Assembly (NCBI RefSeq): GCF_002217655.1
Contig: NZ_NEWK01000002.1
Location: forward strand, 435,164-499,163
Length of the DNA stretch: 64,000 nt
From: Geobacillus thermocatenulatus
Lineage (GTDB): Bacteria; Bacillota; Bacilli; Bacillales; Anoxybacillaceae
Reading direction: 5' to 3'
Part shown: positions 1 to 7,635 of the stretch, one piece after another
Layout of the letters: each line of letters starts with the position of its first letter
How positions within the stretch are numbered: the first letter of the stretch is position 1
Made by a program: the position numbers and the translations under genes
The notes under the pieces: model-generated
The model's input: only the letters and a program-made list of their open reading frames with translations
The model's database searches: none
What the model was told of the DNA's origin: nothing

Positions 1-560
1 GGCCCAAGCAAAATCGTAGCCACGAGCGCCGCAATCGCGCCTTGCAAGTGGACAACGGTCGAACCAGCGAAATCTTGCATTCCCATTTTCCCAAGCCAGC
101 CGCCGCCCCACACCCAATGGCCAATCACCGGGTAAATGGCGATCGTAAAAATCGTTCCGAAAAGAAAATAAACAGACAGTTTCGCCCGCTCAGCGAAGCC
201 GCCCCAAGCGATGGCCAGCGACACGCCGGCAAAGCCGAGCTGGAATAAAAATTTGAGCTCGAGCGGCACATTCGCCCACGACAACGAGTCAAACGTTCCT
301 TTTCCTTCTTTTAAAAACCATCCTTCTGTCCCGATGAAGCTATTCCCAGTCCCAAACGTAATGGCAAAGCCGAACGCCCAAAACGCCAATGAGGCGATGG
401 CAAAGCTTAAAATTTGTTTGCCAGCCACATGCCCGGAGTTTTTCATGCGCGTTGATCCCGCCTCAAGCAAAGCAAACCCTGCTTGCATGCCGATGACAAG
501 CACCGCGCTGAGCATCACCCAGAGAGCATCCAGCCCAAGCGTCAACGTTTTTTCATCCAT
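1..560 (-). CDS. amtB: Ammonium transporter, N-terminal part (runs off the window)
   Basis: The reading frame begins with ATG at 560 and stays open to base 1, so only about the first 186 residues are present. The translation begins MDEKTLTLGLDALWVMLSA and continues through GMQAGFALLEAGSTR, the conserved first-helix signature of Amt/MEP ammonium channels, then several further hydrophobic helices (WANVPLELKFLFQLGFAGVS, GHWVWGGGWLGKMG). Family members move ammonium/ammonia through the cytoplasmic membrane and usually sit next to a GlnK-type PII gene, which would lie outside the window. A GAGGGGG ribosome site precedes the start. A perfect TnrA-type box lies just upstream (601-617), which fits nitrogen-limited expression as for B. 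subtilis nrgA. Identification is firm; regulation is inferred. Confidence 0.93.
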   Translation of the reverse strand, partial: MDEKTLTLGLDALWVMLSAVLVIGMQAGFALLEAGSTRMKNSGHVAGKQILSFAIASLAFWAFGFAITFGTGNSFIGTEGWFLKEGKGTFDSLSWANVPLELKFLFQLGFAGVSLAIAWGGFAERAKLSVYFLFGTIFTIAIYPVIGHWVWGGGWLGKMGMQDFAGSTVVHLQGAIAALVATILLG

Positions 561-600
561 TTACGTCTCCCCCTCTTTGTCATTTATTATCTCTTTTATA

Positions 601-617
601 TGTCATAATATATAACA
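601..617. promoter_or_regulatory. TnrA/GlnR-type operator upstream of amtB
   Basis: TGTCA-TAATATA-TAACA matches the TnrA/GlnR consensus TGTNAN7TNACA at every fixed position. It lies 41 bp before the amtB start codon. A GATAAT -10-like hexamer is at 586-591 on the minus strand. TnrA is known to activate nrgA (amtB) in B. subtilis; its use here is inferred from the match and the gene. Confidence 0.65.
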
Positions 618-699
618 TAAAATCACTGAGAGCAACGTCTATTTTCTATTGTAAACGGTTACTAAAGAAAAAACTTTGTTAAATTTCCTCACAAAAGGA

Positions 700-726
700 G
701 AATGCCCCTCATCACGAAGGGCATTC
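700..726 (-). terminator. Hairpin after the VWA-like gene
   Basis: GAATGCCC (700-707) and GGGCATTC (719-726) form an 8-bp stem, followed on the minus strand by TCCTTTTG. It lies just downstream of the stop at 735. Confidence 0.6.
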
Positions 727-734
727 CCACGGTG

Positions 735-1151
735 TTACGCAACGCGAATCGGCTTGCCAAACGGCACGCGCGGCATATAATCGTCCGGCACAAGCCAAAA
801 CACTTCATAGTTGACTTCGAGTTCTTCATAAAAATAGCCGGTTACATCGGTGATGTAAAACAACGTATCGATTTTTTGCGCAGCGGCCCATTCCAGCACT
901 TCGGTGTACGACGATTTCCCGTGCTTGAAATATTGAATCGTCGCCACGCCAACCGGAGATACATCGCGAATTTTAAAATCCGCTTGAACGAGCAGCGTGT
1001 CCGGGCGCAGCTTTTCAAACAGCTTCACGATGTTTTGAATGAGCATTGGCCGCTCCGGACGGTTTGATGTGTCGATCGCCAGCGCGATGGAATGGTCTTT
1101 CCGCTCTTTGAGCAACACCAATAAGGCCCGCTGCCATCTCACGATGATCAT
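735..1151 (-). CDS. Small VWA-like (DUF2201 C-terminal type) protein
   Basis: A 138-residue protein. The string IALAIDTSNRPERP is a degenerate VWA/MIDAS-like start, followed by alternating hydrophobic strands (TLLVQADFKIRDV, IDTLFYITDV) and a C-terminal WLVPDDYMPRVPFGKPIRV. This order resembles the C-terminal VWA-like domain of DUF2201 proteins, which are usually 350-450 residues long and carry an N-terminal metallopeptidase-like part; that part is absent here. The MIDAS DxSxS is incomplete (DTSNR), so metal binding is doubtful. The start is uncertain: an AAGGGGG ribosome site abuts the ATG at 1151, so GTG at 1142 (spacing about 9) may be used. Cytoplasmic; function unknown. Confidence 0.6.
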   Translation of the reverse strand: MIIVRWQRALLVLLKERKDHSIALAIDTSNRPERPMLIQNIVKLFEKLRPDTLLVQADFKIRDVSPVGVATIQYFKHGKSSYTEVLEWAAAQKIDTLFYITDVTGYFYEELEVNYEVFWLVPDDYMPRVPFGKPIRVA

Positions 1152-1186
1152 CCCCCTTATATCGGTGAATCGCCGTGCGCACTACT

Positions 1187-1216
1187 AGTATAGACGACGA
1201 TGGGGGAAAGTACGAA
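1187..1216 (-). promoter_or_regulatory. Putative sigma-A promoter of the VWA-like gene
   Basis: On the minus strand TTCGTA (1211-1216) and TATACT (1187-1192) are separated by 18 bp, about 35 bp upstream of the 1151 start. Sequence match only. Confidence 0.4.
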
Positions 1217-1293
1217 CTGTTTTTCTTTCCTTTTTTCCCCTCCCGTTTCACAAACATCAACCAAAACGCTAAGGAACAGCTCCTTGACGTTTC

Positions 1294-1488
1294 TTACTCC
1301 CGCGGAGAAAGTGGGATGTCTGAGCCATTTTCATGATCGACTGCTGCCTCAATCGTTCCTTCTGCGTATACATCACTCACTTGTTCGTGCGTCTCGGAGA
1401 GCGCCGCACCGAGAAACGAATCCGACTCGTAATCCGACGGATCGTATTGCCGGCCGGTGATCTCAAGCGGCTGTTTCTTTTCTTTCAT
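1294..1488 (-). CDS. YozQ-like (DUF4025) small protein
   Basis: A 64-residue, acidic, hydrophilic protein beginning MKEKKQPLEITGRQYDPSDY. The pattern resembles the small YozQ/DUF4025 proteins of spore-forming Bacilli, none of which has a known function. AGGAGG lies 7 bp upstream of the ATG at 1488. There are no cysteines, signal peptide or membrane segment. The family assignment is from recollection of short conserved blocks and is moderate. Confidence 0.6.
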   Translation of the reverse strand: MKEKKQPLEITGRQYDPSDYESDSFLGAALSETHEQVSDVYAEGTIEAAVDHENGSDIPLSPRE

Positions 1489-1636
1489 CCATCATTCCTC
1501 CTTGTGTATGCCGTTTGATGATTAGTGTGGAACAAGAGCGAAAAATCAAAAGAGGAAGTTTATGGGTGACGCATGCATACATAGGGGCAAACGCGGCAAA
1601 CTAACGATAAACAATGGAAAGAGAGGATGATGGCCA

Positions 1637-1765
1637 ATGAGACAGCCAAAGCAAAACGACAGCGTGGAACAGCAACGAAAAAAACAACAGCCGGACAAAG
1701 ACAGGGAAAAACAGCCGGGATACGGCGATAAAAAACTGGAAGGCCCAAACCATCCAGCAGAATAA
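1637..1765 (+). CDS. Small hydrophilic 42-residue protein, sporeformer type
   Basis: The frame from ATG at 1637 to TAA at 1763 encodes 42 residues rich in Gln and Lys, starting MRQPKQNDSVEQQRKKQQP and ending KKLEGPNHPAE. A GAGAGG purine stretch lies about 10 bp upstream. The very polar composition and the 'KLEGPNxP' tail resemble small spore-associated peptides of Bacilli, but no specific family is claimed. It lies 15 bp upstream of, and in the same direction as, the DUF2512 gene, so co-transcription is likely. Confidence 0.5.
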   Translation: MRQPKQNDSVEQQRKKQQPDKDREKQPGYGDKKLEGPNHPAE

Positions 1766-1780
1766 AGGCGGCGAATCCCA

Positions 1781-2293
1781 ATGAGACATTTGCTTGCGTT
1801 AGTGCTGAAATATTTGCTGACCGCCACGGTGATGTTTGCCATTTTGCCGCTGTTTTTGCGTATTTCGTCTGCGGAAATACTATGGTTCAGCCTTTGGCTG
1901 ACGCTTATCGCCTATGCGATCGGCGACTTGTACATTCTGCCGCGCCTTGGCAACGTCTCAGCGACGATCGCCAATTTTGGGCTTGTGTTTGTAGCGGTAT
2001 GGATCGGCATCGGCGCGTTTTATGACATCGCCGGCGCCGCCATATTAAGCGCGGCGTTTTTTTCCGCCCTGCTTGCGGCGATGGGGGAATTGCTGTTTCA
2101 CGCCTATGTGTTGCGATTTGTTATCGTCGAGCACGGTGAAAAAGACGCTCCGCTCATCGGCCGCCAATGGCAAACGGAGGCGGCGGAAGAGTTTGACGTC
2201 CGCGCCGCCCGTCCGGATGACAAAGATCGTGAACCAGCGGAACAAGAAAATGATCGGTACGGTCAAGAGCCTCCTCATCCCCCTATTCTATAA
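1781..2293 (+). CDS. DUF2512 (YndM-type) membrane protein
   Basis: A 170-residue protein with four predicted membrane helices in the first 115 residues (YLLTATVMFAILPLFL, ILWFSLWLTLIAYAIGDLY, IANFGLVFVAVWIGIG, AAILSAAFFSALLAAMGELLF), followed by a hydrophilic tail rich in Asp, Glu, Arg and Pro. The GDLYILPRLGN block after helix 2 is typical of DUF2512/YndM proteins of sporeformers. Function unknown; membrane location is certain from the helices. It may be co-transcribed with the small gene at 1637. Confidence 0.75.
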   Translation: MRHLLALVLKYLLTATVMFAILPLFLRISSAEILWFSLWLTLIAYAIGDLYILPRLGNVSATIANFGLVFVAVWIGIGAFYDIAGAAILSAAFFSALLAAMGELLFHAYVLRFVIVEHGEKDAPLIGRQWQTEAAEEFDVRAARPDDKDREPAEQENDRYGQEPPHPPIL

Positions 2294-2387
2294 AGAAAAT
2301 GGAGGCTGCACAGCCGGGATGCCGGCCGCTTCAGTTGACAGTCGTCCTCCTCCCGTTCAAAACCAAACGGATGGCAAGTGAAAAAAA

Positions 2388-2416
2388 CGGGTGTCTTCTC
2401 GTTCACAAGACACCTG
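2388..2416 (-). terminator. Rho-independent terminator of the xpaC-telA operon
   Basis: GGTGTCTT (2390-2397) pairs with AAGACACC (2407-2414); the minus strand continues into a run of seven T. It lies about 90 bp after the telA stop. Confidence 0.75.
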
Positions 2417-2500
2417 TTCTTCGCTTTCTTTCACAACTATATGGACAGATCCATCGAGCGCTTGGCTGCAAGCCGAAACAGGGCGATCTCTTGTCCATCC

Positions 2501-3691
2501 TTATGGTTCCGACCGCTTCAGCGCAAGCAGCGTCTGTTTCAATTCCGCTTCCATCGCCGCCAGCTCGCGTTCAGCCTGCTGCCGCTTTAATCGGCCTTCC
2601 GCTTGGATTTTCAAGGTTTCTTCGAGCGTAGCGATCAAATTTTCTTGTGTTCGCTTCAATGTTTCGATGTCAACCAAGCCGCGCTCGTTTTCCTTGGCGA
2701 TTTCAATGCTGTTGGTTTTTAACATTTCCGAATTGCGCAATAACAGCTTATTGGTCGTTTCAGCGACCTGCTTTTGCGCCGCAGCCGCCCTTTGTTGCCG
2801 AAACAGCGTCAAAGCAATCACGACTTGATTTTTCCAAAGGGGGATGGCATGCAAAATCGACGATTGAATCCGCTCGACAAGCGTTTCGTTCATATGCTGA
2901 ATCATGCGGATTTGGGGCGCAGTCTGGATCGTCACTTGTCGGCTGAGCTTTAAGTCATGCACCCGCTTCTCAAGCCGATCGGCAAACTGACGCAAATCTT
3001 GCACCTCTTGCCATGCCATTTGGTCGCCGGAGCGCTCCGCTTCCGCTTGCTTTTCTGGAATCGTCTTCGTCCGCAGCTCTTCAAGTTTGTATTCCGCTGC
3101 CGCAATATAAATATTGAGCGCTTCAAAATAGTCTTTGTTTTTTTCATAGAGCGTCTCAAGCATCATGATGTCGCGAAGCAACAAATGCCGGTGCTTCTCA
3201 AGCCGATCAGCGATTTTGTCAATTTCAACGCCGATTTTTTGGTATTTCGCCACCATCTCTTGCAGCGGCTTGGCCACTGCGCCGAACAAGCGGGACAGCC
3301 ACCCTTTTTTCGCCGGCATTAGGTCATCGGGGTTGACCTCCTTAATTTTGGCCATCAGTTCGCTGATCACTTCGCCGACCGGCCCAGCGTCTTTCGTTTG
3401 CACATGATGCAAAATCGCATGAGAAAACTTCGACAGCTCGGCTTGCGCCGCCACCCCATATTGCAAGACGGCCTGATGGTTGGTCGGGTCGATTTGTTTG
3501 GCGAGCGCAAGCGCTTTTTCCCGATGCTCAGGCTTCAACGCCTCAAGCGCGCGCGACGGCTTTTCTTCCTCCTTGAGCTGCGATTGGGCCGGAGAAGAAA
3601 ACGGCTTTGCAAGCAGCTCATCAAGGGAACTTGTCCGTTCCAGCCCTTGCAGCCAATCCGTCGATTCCATCTCGTGATTCCGTTCGTCCAT
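2501..3691 (-). CDS. telA: Toxic anion resistance protein, TelA family
   Basis: A 396-residue, mostly helical protein. The middle carries the TelA core (YQKIGVEIDKIADRLEKHRH, LLRDIMMLETLYEKN, YFEALNIYIAAAEYKLEEL) and the C-terminal half is coiled coil. TelA/YceH/KlaA homologues are linked to tellurite and cell-wall stress resistance and work with XpaC-like proteins; the molecular activity is not settled. An AGGAG site lies 7 bp before ATG at 3691, which is preferred over the upstream ATG at 3697 that abuts the site. The stop of xpaC (3694-3696) lies inside this translation start region, so the two are translationally coupled. Confidence 0.88.
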   Translation of the reverse strand: MDERNHEMESTDWLQGLERTSSLDELLAKPFSSPAQSQLKEEEKPSRALEALKPEHREKALALAKQIDPTNHQAVLQYGVAAQAELSKFSHAILHHVQTKDAGPVGEVISELMAKIKEVNPDDLMPAKKGWLSRLFGAVAKPLQEMVAKYQKIGVEIDKIADRLEKHRHLLLRDIMMLETLYEKNKDYFEALNIYIAAAEYKLEELRTKTIPEKQAEAERSGDQMAWQEVQDLRQFADRLEKRVHDLKLSRQVTIQTAPQIRMIQHMNETLVERIQSSILHAIPLWKNQVVIALTLFRQQRAAAAQKQVAETTNKLLLRNSEMLKTNSIEIAKENERGLVDIETLKRTQENLIATLEETLKIQAEGRLKRQQAERELAAMEAELKQTLLALKRSEP

Positions 3692-3693
3692 CG

Positions 3694-4338
3694 TCATTCT
3701 CCTTTCTTTGACAGCGGCAGACGAAGCCCATCCGATTGTCGGAGCGATCGCTCTAGCCATTTCGCTTCCGTTTGCAGCGACCAAATGTCGTTCGATAACA
3801 CCTCAAGCAACTGTCGTTCAGCCACTGAAGTCAGCTCGTCAAGCACTCTTTCCGTCTCCTGCAACGCTTTTGCCATATCGGCGCTTTGCACCGGCTGCTG
3901 CGCCAAATAAATGTATTTCTCCACCATCTCCACCGCCGTCGGCCATTCGTTTAAGAAAAACGGCTGGGCGAGGCGCAGTTGATGTGGTTGTTGCTCGATG
4001 GCACGAATGATTCGATCGACGATGGCACTCAACCGGGAAACCGTTTGCCACATCGCCACCGAACGAAGCCGATAGCGAGCGCGACGAAGCCGCTTCCATA
4101 ACGCGCGCGCTTCGCCAAGCTGACTGCGAACGTAGACAAGCTCCTCAGCGGACACATCAGCTGGCAGGCGATGATGCCGCCTTTTCATGATGGCGGACAC
4201 CCCCCACATCGCCCCCATTCCGGATAAAATCGAAGGCCAAAAGCGAAAATCAGCGGCAATGAATACGATCACCGCGACGATGACCCCTGCGTTCCATGAG
4301 ACAAACCAACGCCATATCGTACGAAGCAGCTGCTTCAT
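3694..4338 (-). CDS. XpaC-like membrane protein
   Basis: A 214-residue protein with two N-terminal membrane helices (residues about 13-30 and 33-50) followed by a helical cytoplasmic region rich in Arg and Glu. This layout, and the position immediately upstream of telA with stop and start 3 bp apart, matches the XpaC family, originally named for hydrolysis of 5-bromo-4-chloroindolyl phosphate. In Bacilli the xpaC-telA pair is a recurring two-gene unit. The biochemical role remains unclear. Confidence 0.82.
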   Translation of the reverse strand: MKQLLRTIWRWFVSWNAGVIVAVIVFIAADFRFWPSILSGMGAMWGVSAIMKRRHHRLPADVSAEELVYVRSQLGEARALWKRLRRARYRLRSVAMWQTVSRLSAIVDRIIRAIEQQPHQLRLAQPFFLNEWPTAVEMVEKYIYLAQQPVQSADMAKALQETERVLDELTSVAERQLLEVLSNDIWSLQTEAKWLERSLRQSDGLRLPLSKKGE

Positions 4339-4495
4339 GGTCCCTCTCCTTCTTGATCTTTTCTTTCATTATAGCATGTCCATTCCATGATACGTACAAG
4401 CGCCCAAAGAAGTTTCATCGCCAACTGGACAGCGCGCATAGGACAATGGCCGCTTCGAATAAGCTATAGTGAAACCATCGAAAGGAGAAATGGAG

Positions 4496-4624
4496 ATGAA
4501 TTCAATCGACTGGCAATTTGCCTCCTTTGTCGTGATCTCGCTGTTGAAAGAATATTGGTGCTATGTCGGACTGCCGCGCGTCTACTATTGGCAAGCGGCG
4601 GACGAGGATCAAAAAGCCGCCTAA
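4496..4624 (+). CDS. Small 42-residue protein upstream of the SIMPL-domain gene
   Basis: The frame from ATG 4496 to TAA 4622 encodes MNSIDWQFASFVVISLLKEY followed by an aromatic segment with WCY and VYYWQAADED. A good AAAGGAGA site lies 8 bp upstream. The first 17 residues could form a short amphipathic or membrane helix. It ends 20 bp before the next start, in the same direction, so an operon is likely. No family recognised. Its size would make most gene finders miss it. Confidence 0.55.
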   Translation: MNSIDWQFASFVVISLLKEYWCYVGLPRVYYWQAADEDQKAA

Positions 4625-4644
4625 TGGTGGAAGGAGGGAATGAA

Positions 4645-5307
4645 ATGCAGTCATGGCATCGTCCCGCTCCCCCTGCCGCTTCTCGCCCCACACTGGCCAT
4701 CACTGGCCAAGGAACCGTCATCGCCAAACCGGATACCGTCCTCATCGCAATCGGCGTTCATACAGAACATCACAACATCCAAGAAGCCCTGACTGACAAT
4801 GGCAAACGCACCAATGCCGTCATCGAAGCATTAAAGGCGCTTGGCATTCCAATAGAAGACATTGAAACGACATCGTTTTCCATCCGGCCAACATACGAAC
4901 ATCATAACGGAACAACCGCTTTATCTGGCTATGAAGTCGAACATTGGCTGGAAATCACCGTCCGCGATCCTAAAAAAGCCGGCGCCATTTACGAGGCGGC
5001 CGTTGCCCATGGAGCAAACCTCGCCCGCGGCTTGGAATTCCGTCTAGCAAACGAACAAGCCTATTACCAGCAAGCGTTGGCATTGGCCGTGAAAAACGCC
5101 AAAGAAAAAGCGCTGGCCATCGCCCGCGCTCTCAGCTTGCCTCTTTATGACACACCGATTGAACTGAAAGAACAGTCATCGCCTCGGCCGGCGCCATACA
5201 ATCCGGCTGTTCTCAGCATTTCCTCATCAGCGCCGCCTGTGCAGACGCAAGATGTTGTCATTACCGCCGTCGTGGAAGCAGTATTTGCTTATTCGTTCAT
5301 TTCGTGA
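4645..5307 (+). CDS. SIMPL-domain (DUF541) protein
   Basis: A 220-residue protein. Residues about 15-215 form the SIMPL domain: ITGQGTVIAKPDTVLIAIGV, TNAVIEALKALGIP, IETTSFSIRPTYEH, LSGYEVEHWLEITVRD, and a C-terminal VVITAVVEAVFAY strand. Family members are often secreted or membrane-anchored, but no signal peptide is visible here. Function is generally unknown; some relatives are linked to oxidative stress or cell-surface assembly. ATG at 4645 follows GGAAGGAGGG by 6 bp. The stop overlaps the convergent tcaA-like gene by 11 bp. Confidence 0.85.
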   Translation: MQSWHRPAPPAASRPTLAITGQGTVIAKPDTVLIAIGVHTEHHNIQEALTDNGKRTNAVIEALKALGIPIEDIETTSFSIRPTYEHHNGTTALSGYEVEHWLEITVRDPKKAGAIYEAAVAHGANLARGLEFRLANEQAYYQQALALAVKNAKEKALAIARALSLPLYDTPIELKEQSSPRPAPYNPAVLSISSSAPPVQTQDVVITAVVEAVFAYSFIS

Positions 5308-6046
5308 TATCGACTTCATGGACGCGGGCGCCGCCAAACAGCTCAACGCGGATGGTTTTCTTTTTCCCATTCGAATGGACAATGGTTACAGTGTACGCGC
5401 CCGGCAAATACGGGCCGATTTTTTTGACAAATGGGTCTTTCGTCGCCTCCTCTTCCGCTTTCACCCCATTGACAACAAGCGACGCCTCCGGATCATCGAC
5501 GCGGACATGGAGAAAATAGAGGGCTGGCTCAAACACATACCGATCCTCAAACACATGAATCATAAACACCGGTGGGTGAGATGTCAATCCTTTAATATAC
5601 ACGTGGCCGCCCTTACGCTGACGGGCAAACTCCCGATCCAGCTGTTCATACGCTTCTGGGTGCCGTTCCACATACGCGAACAACGGCGCCAGCGTTTTCT
5701 CGTTGATCGGCACGGTTTCCTCCGTCACCCGCAGCATCGCCTGCAAAACGGCCACATTGCGGTCTTCGATCGCATCTTTTAAACGCATAATGGCCATTTC
5801 TCGGCTCGCGGCCGTCTTCAACGCCCCATACCCGCTCCAAAGAAGCGTGCTCGCCCCCCACAGAACGACAATAGCGACAAGCAGCCAGCCGATGAGACGG
5901 TATTGCTTTTTTCTCCTCTTTTCCCGAGACAAAACGCGCGCCTGCTGCCTCTTTTCGCTGCGCGCCAACGCCGCGGCGCCGTTCTGACCGCCGCGGCTTC
6001 CCGTTTCCCCCTCAATGGCATCCGGTTCGAACACGCGCGGTTTCAT
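5297..6046 (-). CDS. TcaA-like single-pass membrane protein
   Basis: A 249-residue protein: a basic cytoplasmic N-terminus (residues 1-50, very rich in Arg and Lys), one membrane helix (IGWLLVAIVVLWGASTLLW, about 52-70), then an extracellular part with the TcaA-type helical block (MRLKDAIEDRNVAVLQAML, LFAYVERHPEAYEQLDREF) and a beta domain (VDDPEASLVVNGVKAEEE, KIGPYLPGAYTVTIVHSNG). Staphylococcal TcaA affects glycopeptide susceptibility; Bacillus relatives such as YvbJ are poorly known. Unlike TcaA, it lacks an N-terminal zinc ribbon. It overlaps the convergent SIMPL gene by 11 bp. Confidence 0.72.
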   Translation of the reverse strand: MKPRVFEPDAIEGETGSRGGQNGAAALARSEKRQQARVLSREKRRKKQYRLIGWLLVAIVVLWGASTLLWSGYGALKTAASREMAIMRLKDAIEDRNVAVLQAMLRVTEETVPINEKTLAPLFAYVERHPEAYEQLDREFARQRKGGHVYIKGLTSHPPVFMIHVFEDRYVFEPALYFLHVRVDDPEASLVVNGVKAEEEATKDPFVKKIGPYLPGAYTVTIVHSNGKKKTIRVELFGGARVHEVDITK

Positions 6047-6154
6047 GAGCGCTTCCCCTCTCCTTCTCGCTGTCTAGTTCCACTTTATGTCAGAGACAGG
6101 GAATATATGTTACACGAACAACGGTGCGCTTTTTATTATACCCGCCTGAGCAAA

Positions 6155-6170
6155 AAACGGATAGCCGTTT
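6155..6170 (-). terminator. Terminator of the MFS transporter gene
   Basis: AAACGG (6155-6160) and CCGTTT (6165-6170) form a stem with a 4-nt loop, followed by TTTTGC on the minus strand, 11 bp after the stop. Confidence 0.6.
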
Positions 6171-6180
6171 GCACCGCCCA

Positions 6181-7446
6181 TTATCGCAAAAACGAAGCGT
6201 TCGGCCGCTCCATTCGCCGCCCGACTTGTTGAAACATCCAGGCGTATAAGGCCGCGCTTCCTAGCGCCAGCATCCCAAGGACAACGAACGTCCATTCATA
6301 GCCGATCCGTTCCGCCGCGACGAGCGACAGCGGCGCCAGCATCCGCCCGATCGTAAATCGAAGGCTGGCAGCCGCAAAATATTGGCCGCGCATCGCCTCT
6401 GGAGCCAAGCGGGAAATGAACGACTGCTGCATGCCGGCTGTCATCAGCTCAGCCAGCGTAAACAGCGCCATGACCGCGATCAATCCAAGCAGCGAGGATG
6501 TTTGACTAAACAGCCACATCGAGATGCCATATAAGACAGATGAACCGACAAACGCCTGCCGCTCCGAATAGCGAGACATCCAACGCGTCACAGCCACCGT
6601 GCATAGTGCGACCAACAGACCGTTTTCGGCCATGAGCCAACTAAAGGCGCTCGCGCCGTCAATCGTCCATCCTGCCAATGTTTCGGCTTCTACTGTTTCT
6701 TTTGTATATACCGGGATCAGCAAGTCAAGCTGTGTAAACGTTTGTGCCACCAACACTCCAGCAACGATAAACAGGAAAAAGACACGGTCGCGGACAATGA
6801 TGGCATACTGCTTGAACTGCGTGCGCAAAAAAGACTGCCATGTCCCTCTCCTTTGTTGGCCGGCTGCGGCTAGCGGCGCTGTCTCACGCAACGTTTTGGA
6901 GAGCAGTGTTGCCATCGCAAAACATGAACATGCCGCCAAAAGCAATAAGGCAAATCGATGCTCAGCATAAAAAAGACCGCCAATTGTCGGGCCGATGACA
7001 ACCGAAATATTGATGGATGTGTAAAACACAGCAAACACATCGCTCCGGTCTTTCTCCGGAACCACATCGGACACCATCGCCTGGCTCGCCGGCCAATAAA
7101 ACGCCCCGCAAATGCCCGCGAACGTAAAGCAAAGAAAGCCGACAAACGGCGACGACCACCATGGGGAGCTGGCCAAAGCGAAAACGAAAAACGCCGCCCC
7201 CTGACCGTAGGCGGACAATACCATCATACGCTTGCGTCCGAATACATCAGCACAATAGCCGCCCATCAAGTTGGCAATGACAGAAAACAAGTGTGAAGCG
7301 ATCATCAGCAGCCCCGCTGTCTCTTTGCCAAAGGCATCGGCAAAATAAATCGAGATAAACGGAAAAAACATCCAAAAGGTCGTATTCATGAGCGCCTCGC
7401 CAAACAGGCGCACTTTTAGGTTGCGGTCCCAATCGCGTATTCGCAT
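6181..7446 (-). CDS. MFS multidrug-type exporter (DHA1 family)
   Basis: A 421-residue protein with about twelve membrane helices. MFS signature motif A is visible after helix 2 as GGYCADVFGRKRMMVLSAYG, and helix 5 carries VVIGPTIGGLFY, the antiporter motif C region of drug exporters. A longer cytoplasmic loop (about residues 185-205) separates the two six-helix halves. By family it should export drugs or metabolites in exchange for protons; the substrate cannot be read from sequence. AGGGGG precedes the ATG by 7 bp. It is a single-gene unit with its own terminator. Confidence 0.85.
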   Translation of the reverse strand: MRIRDWDRNLKVRLFGEALMNTTFWMFFPFISIYFADAFGKETAGLLMIASHLFSVIANLMGGYCADVFGRKRMMVLSAYGQGAAFFVFALASSPWWSSPFVGFLCFTFAGICGAFYWPASQAMVSDVVPEKDRSDVFAVFYTSINISVVIGPTIGGLFYAEHRFALLLLAACSCFAMATLLSKTLRETAPLAAAGQQRRGTWQSFLRTQFKQYAIIVRDRVFFLFIVAGVLVAQTFTQLDLLIPVYTKETVEAETLAGWTIDGASAFSWLMAENGLLVALCTVAVTRWMSRYSERQAFVGSSVLYGISMWLFSQTSSLLGLIAVMALFTLAELMTAGMQQSFISRLAPEAMRGQYFAAASLRFTIGRMLAPLSLVAAERIGYEWTFVVLGMLALGSAALYAWMFQQVGRRMERPNASFLR

Positions 7447-7586
7447 CCGCTGTCCCCCTAATCTTTCGTCTTTCGAATTTCTTTGGAAATTATATCATAT
7501 TTTGATAGGGGATCGGAGAAATATTTTTCAAATAAAAAAGGCAGAACCAAAAGGGTGTTTTTCCTGTTTCATGACTATATAAAAAA

Positions 7587-7611
7587 GGTGTCCCGATCCT
7601 GTTGGGACACC
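7587..7611 (-). terminator. Terminator of the CAP-domain gene
   Basis: GGTGTCCC (7587-7594) pairs with GGGACACC (7604-7611), followed by six T on the minus strand. Confidence 0.78.
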
Positions 7612-7635
7612 CTCGACTTGCATTTCGTTTGTCTC

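Noticed and set aside
1546-1842. Cysteine- and phenylalanine-rich minus-strand frames
   Set aside because: They are the complement of the Gln/Lys-rich small gene at 1637 and lack ribosome sites.
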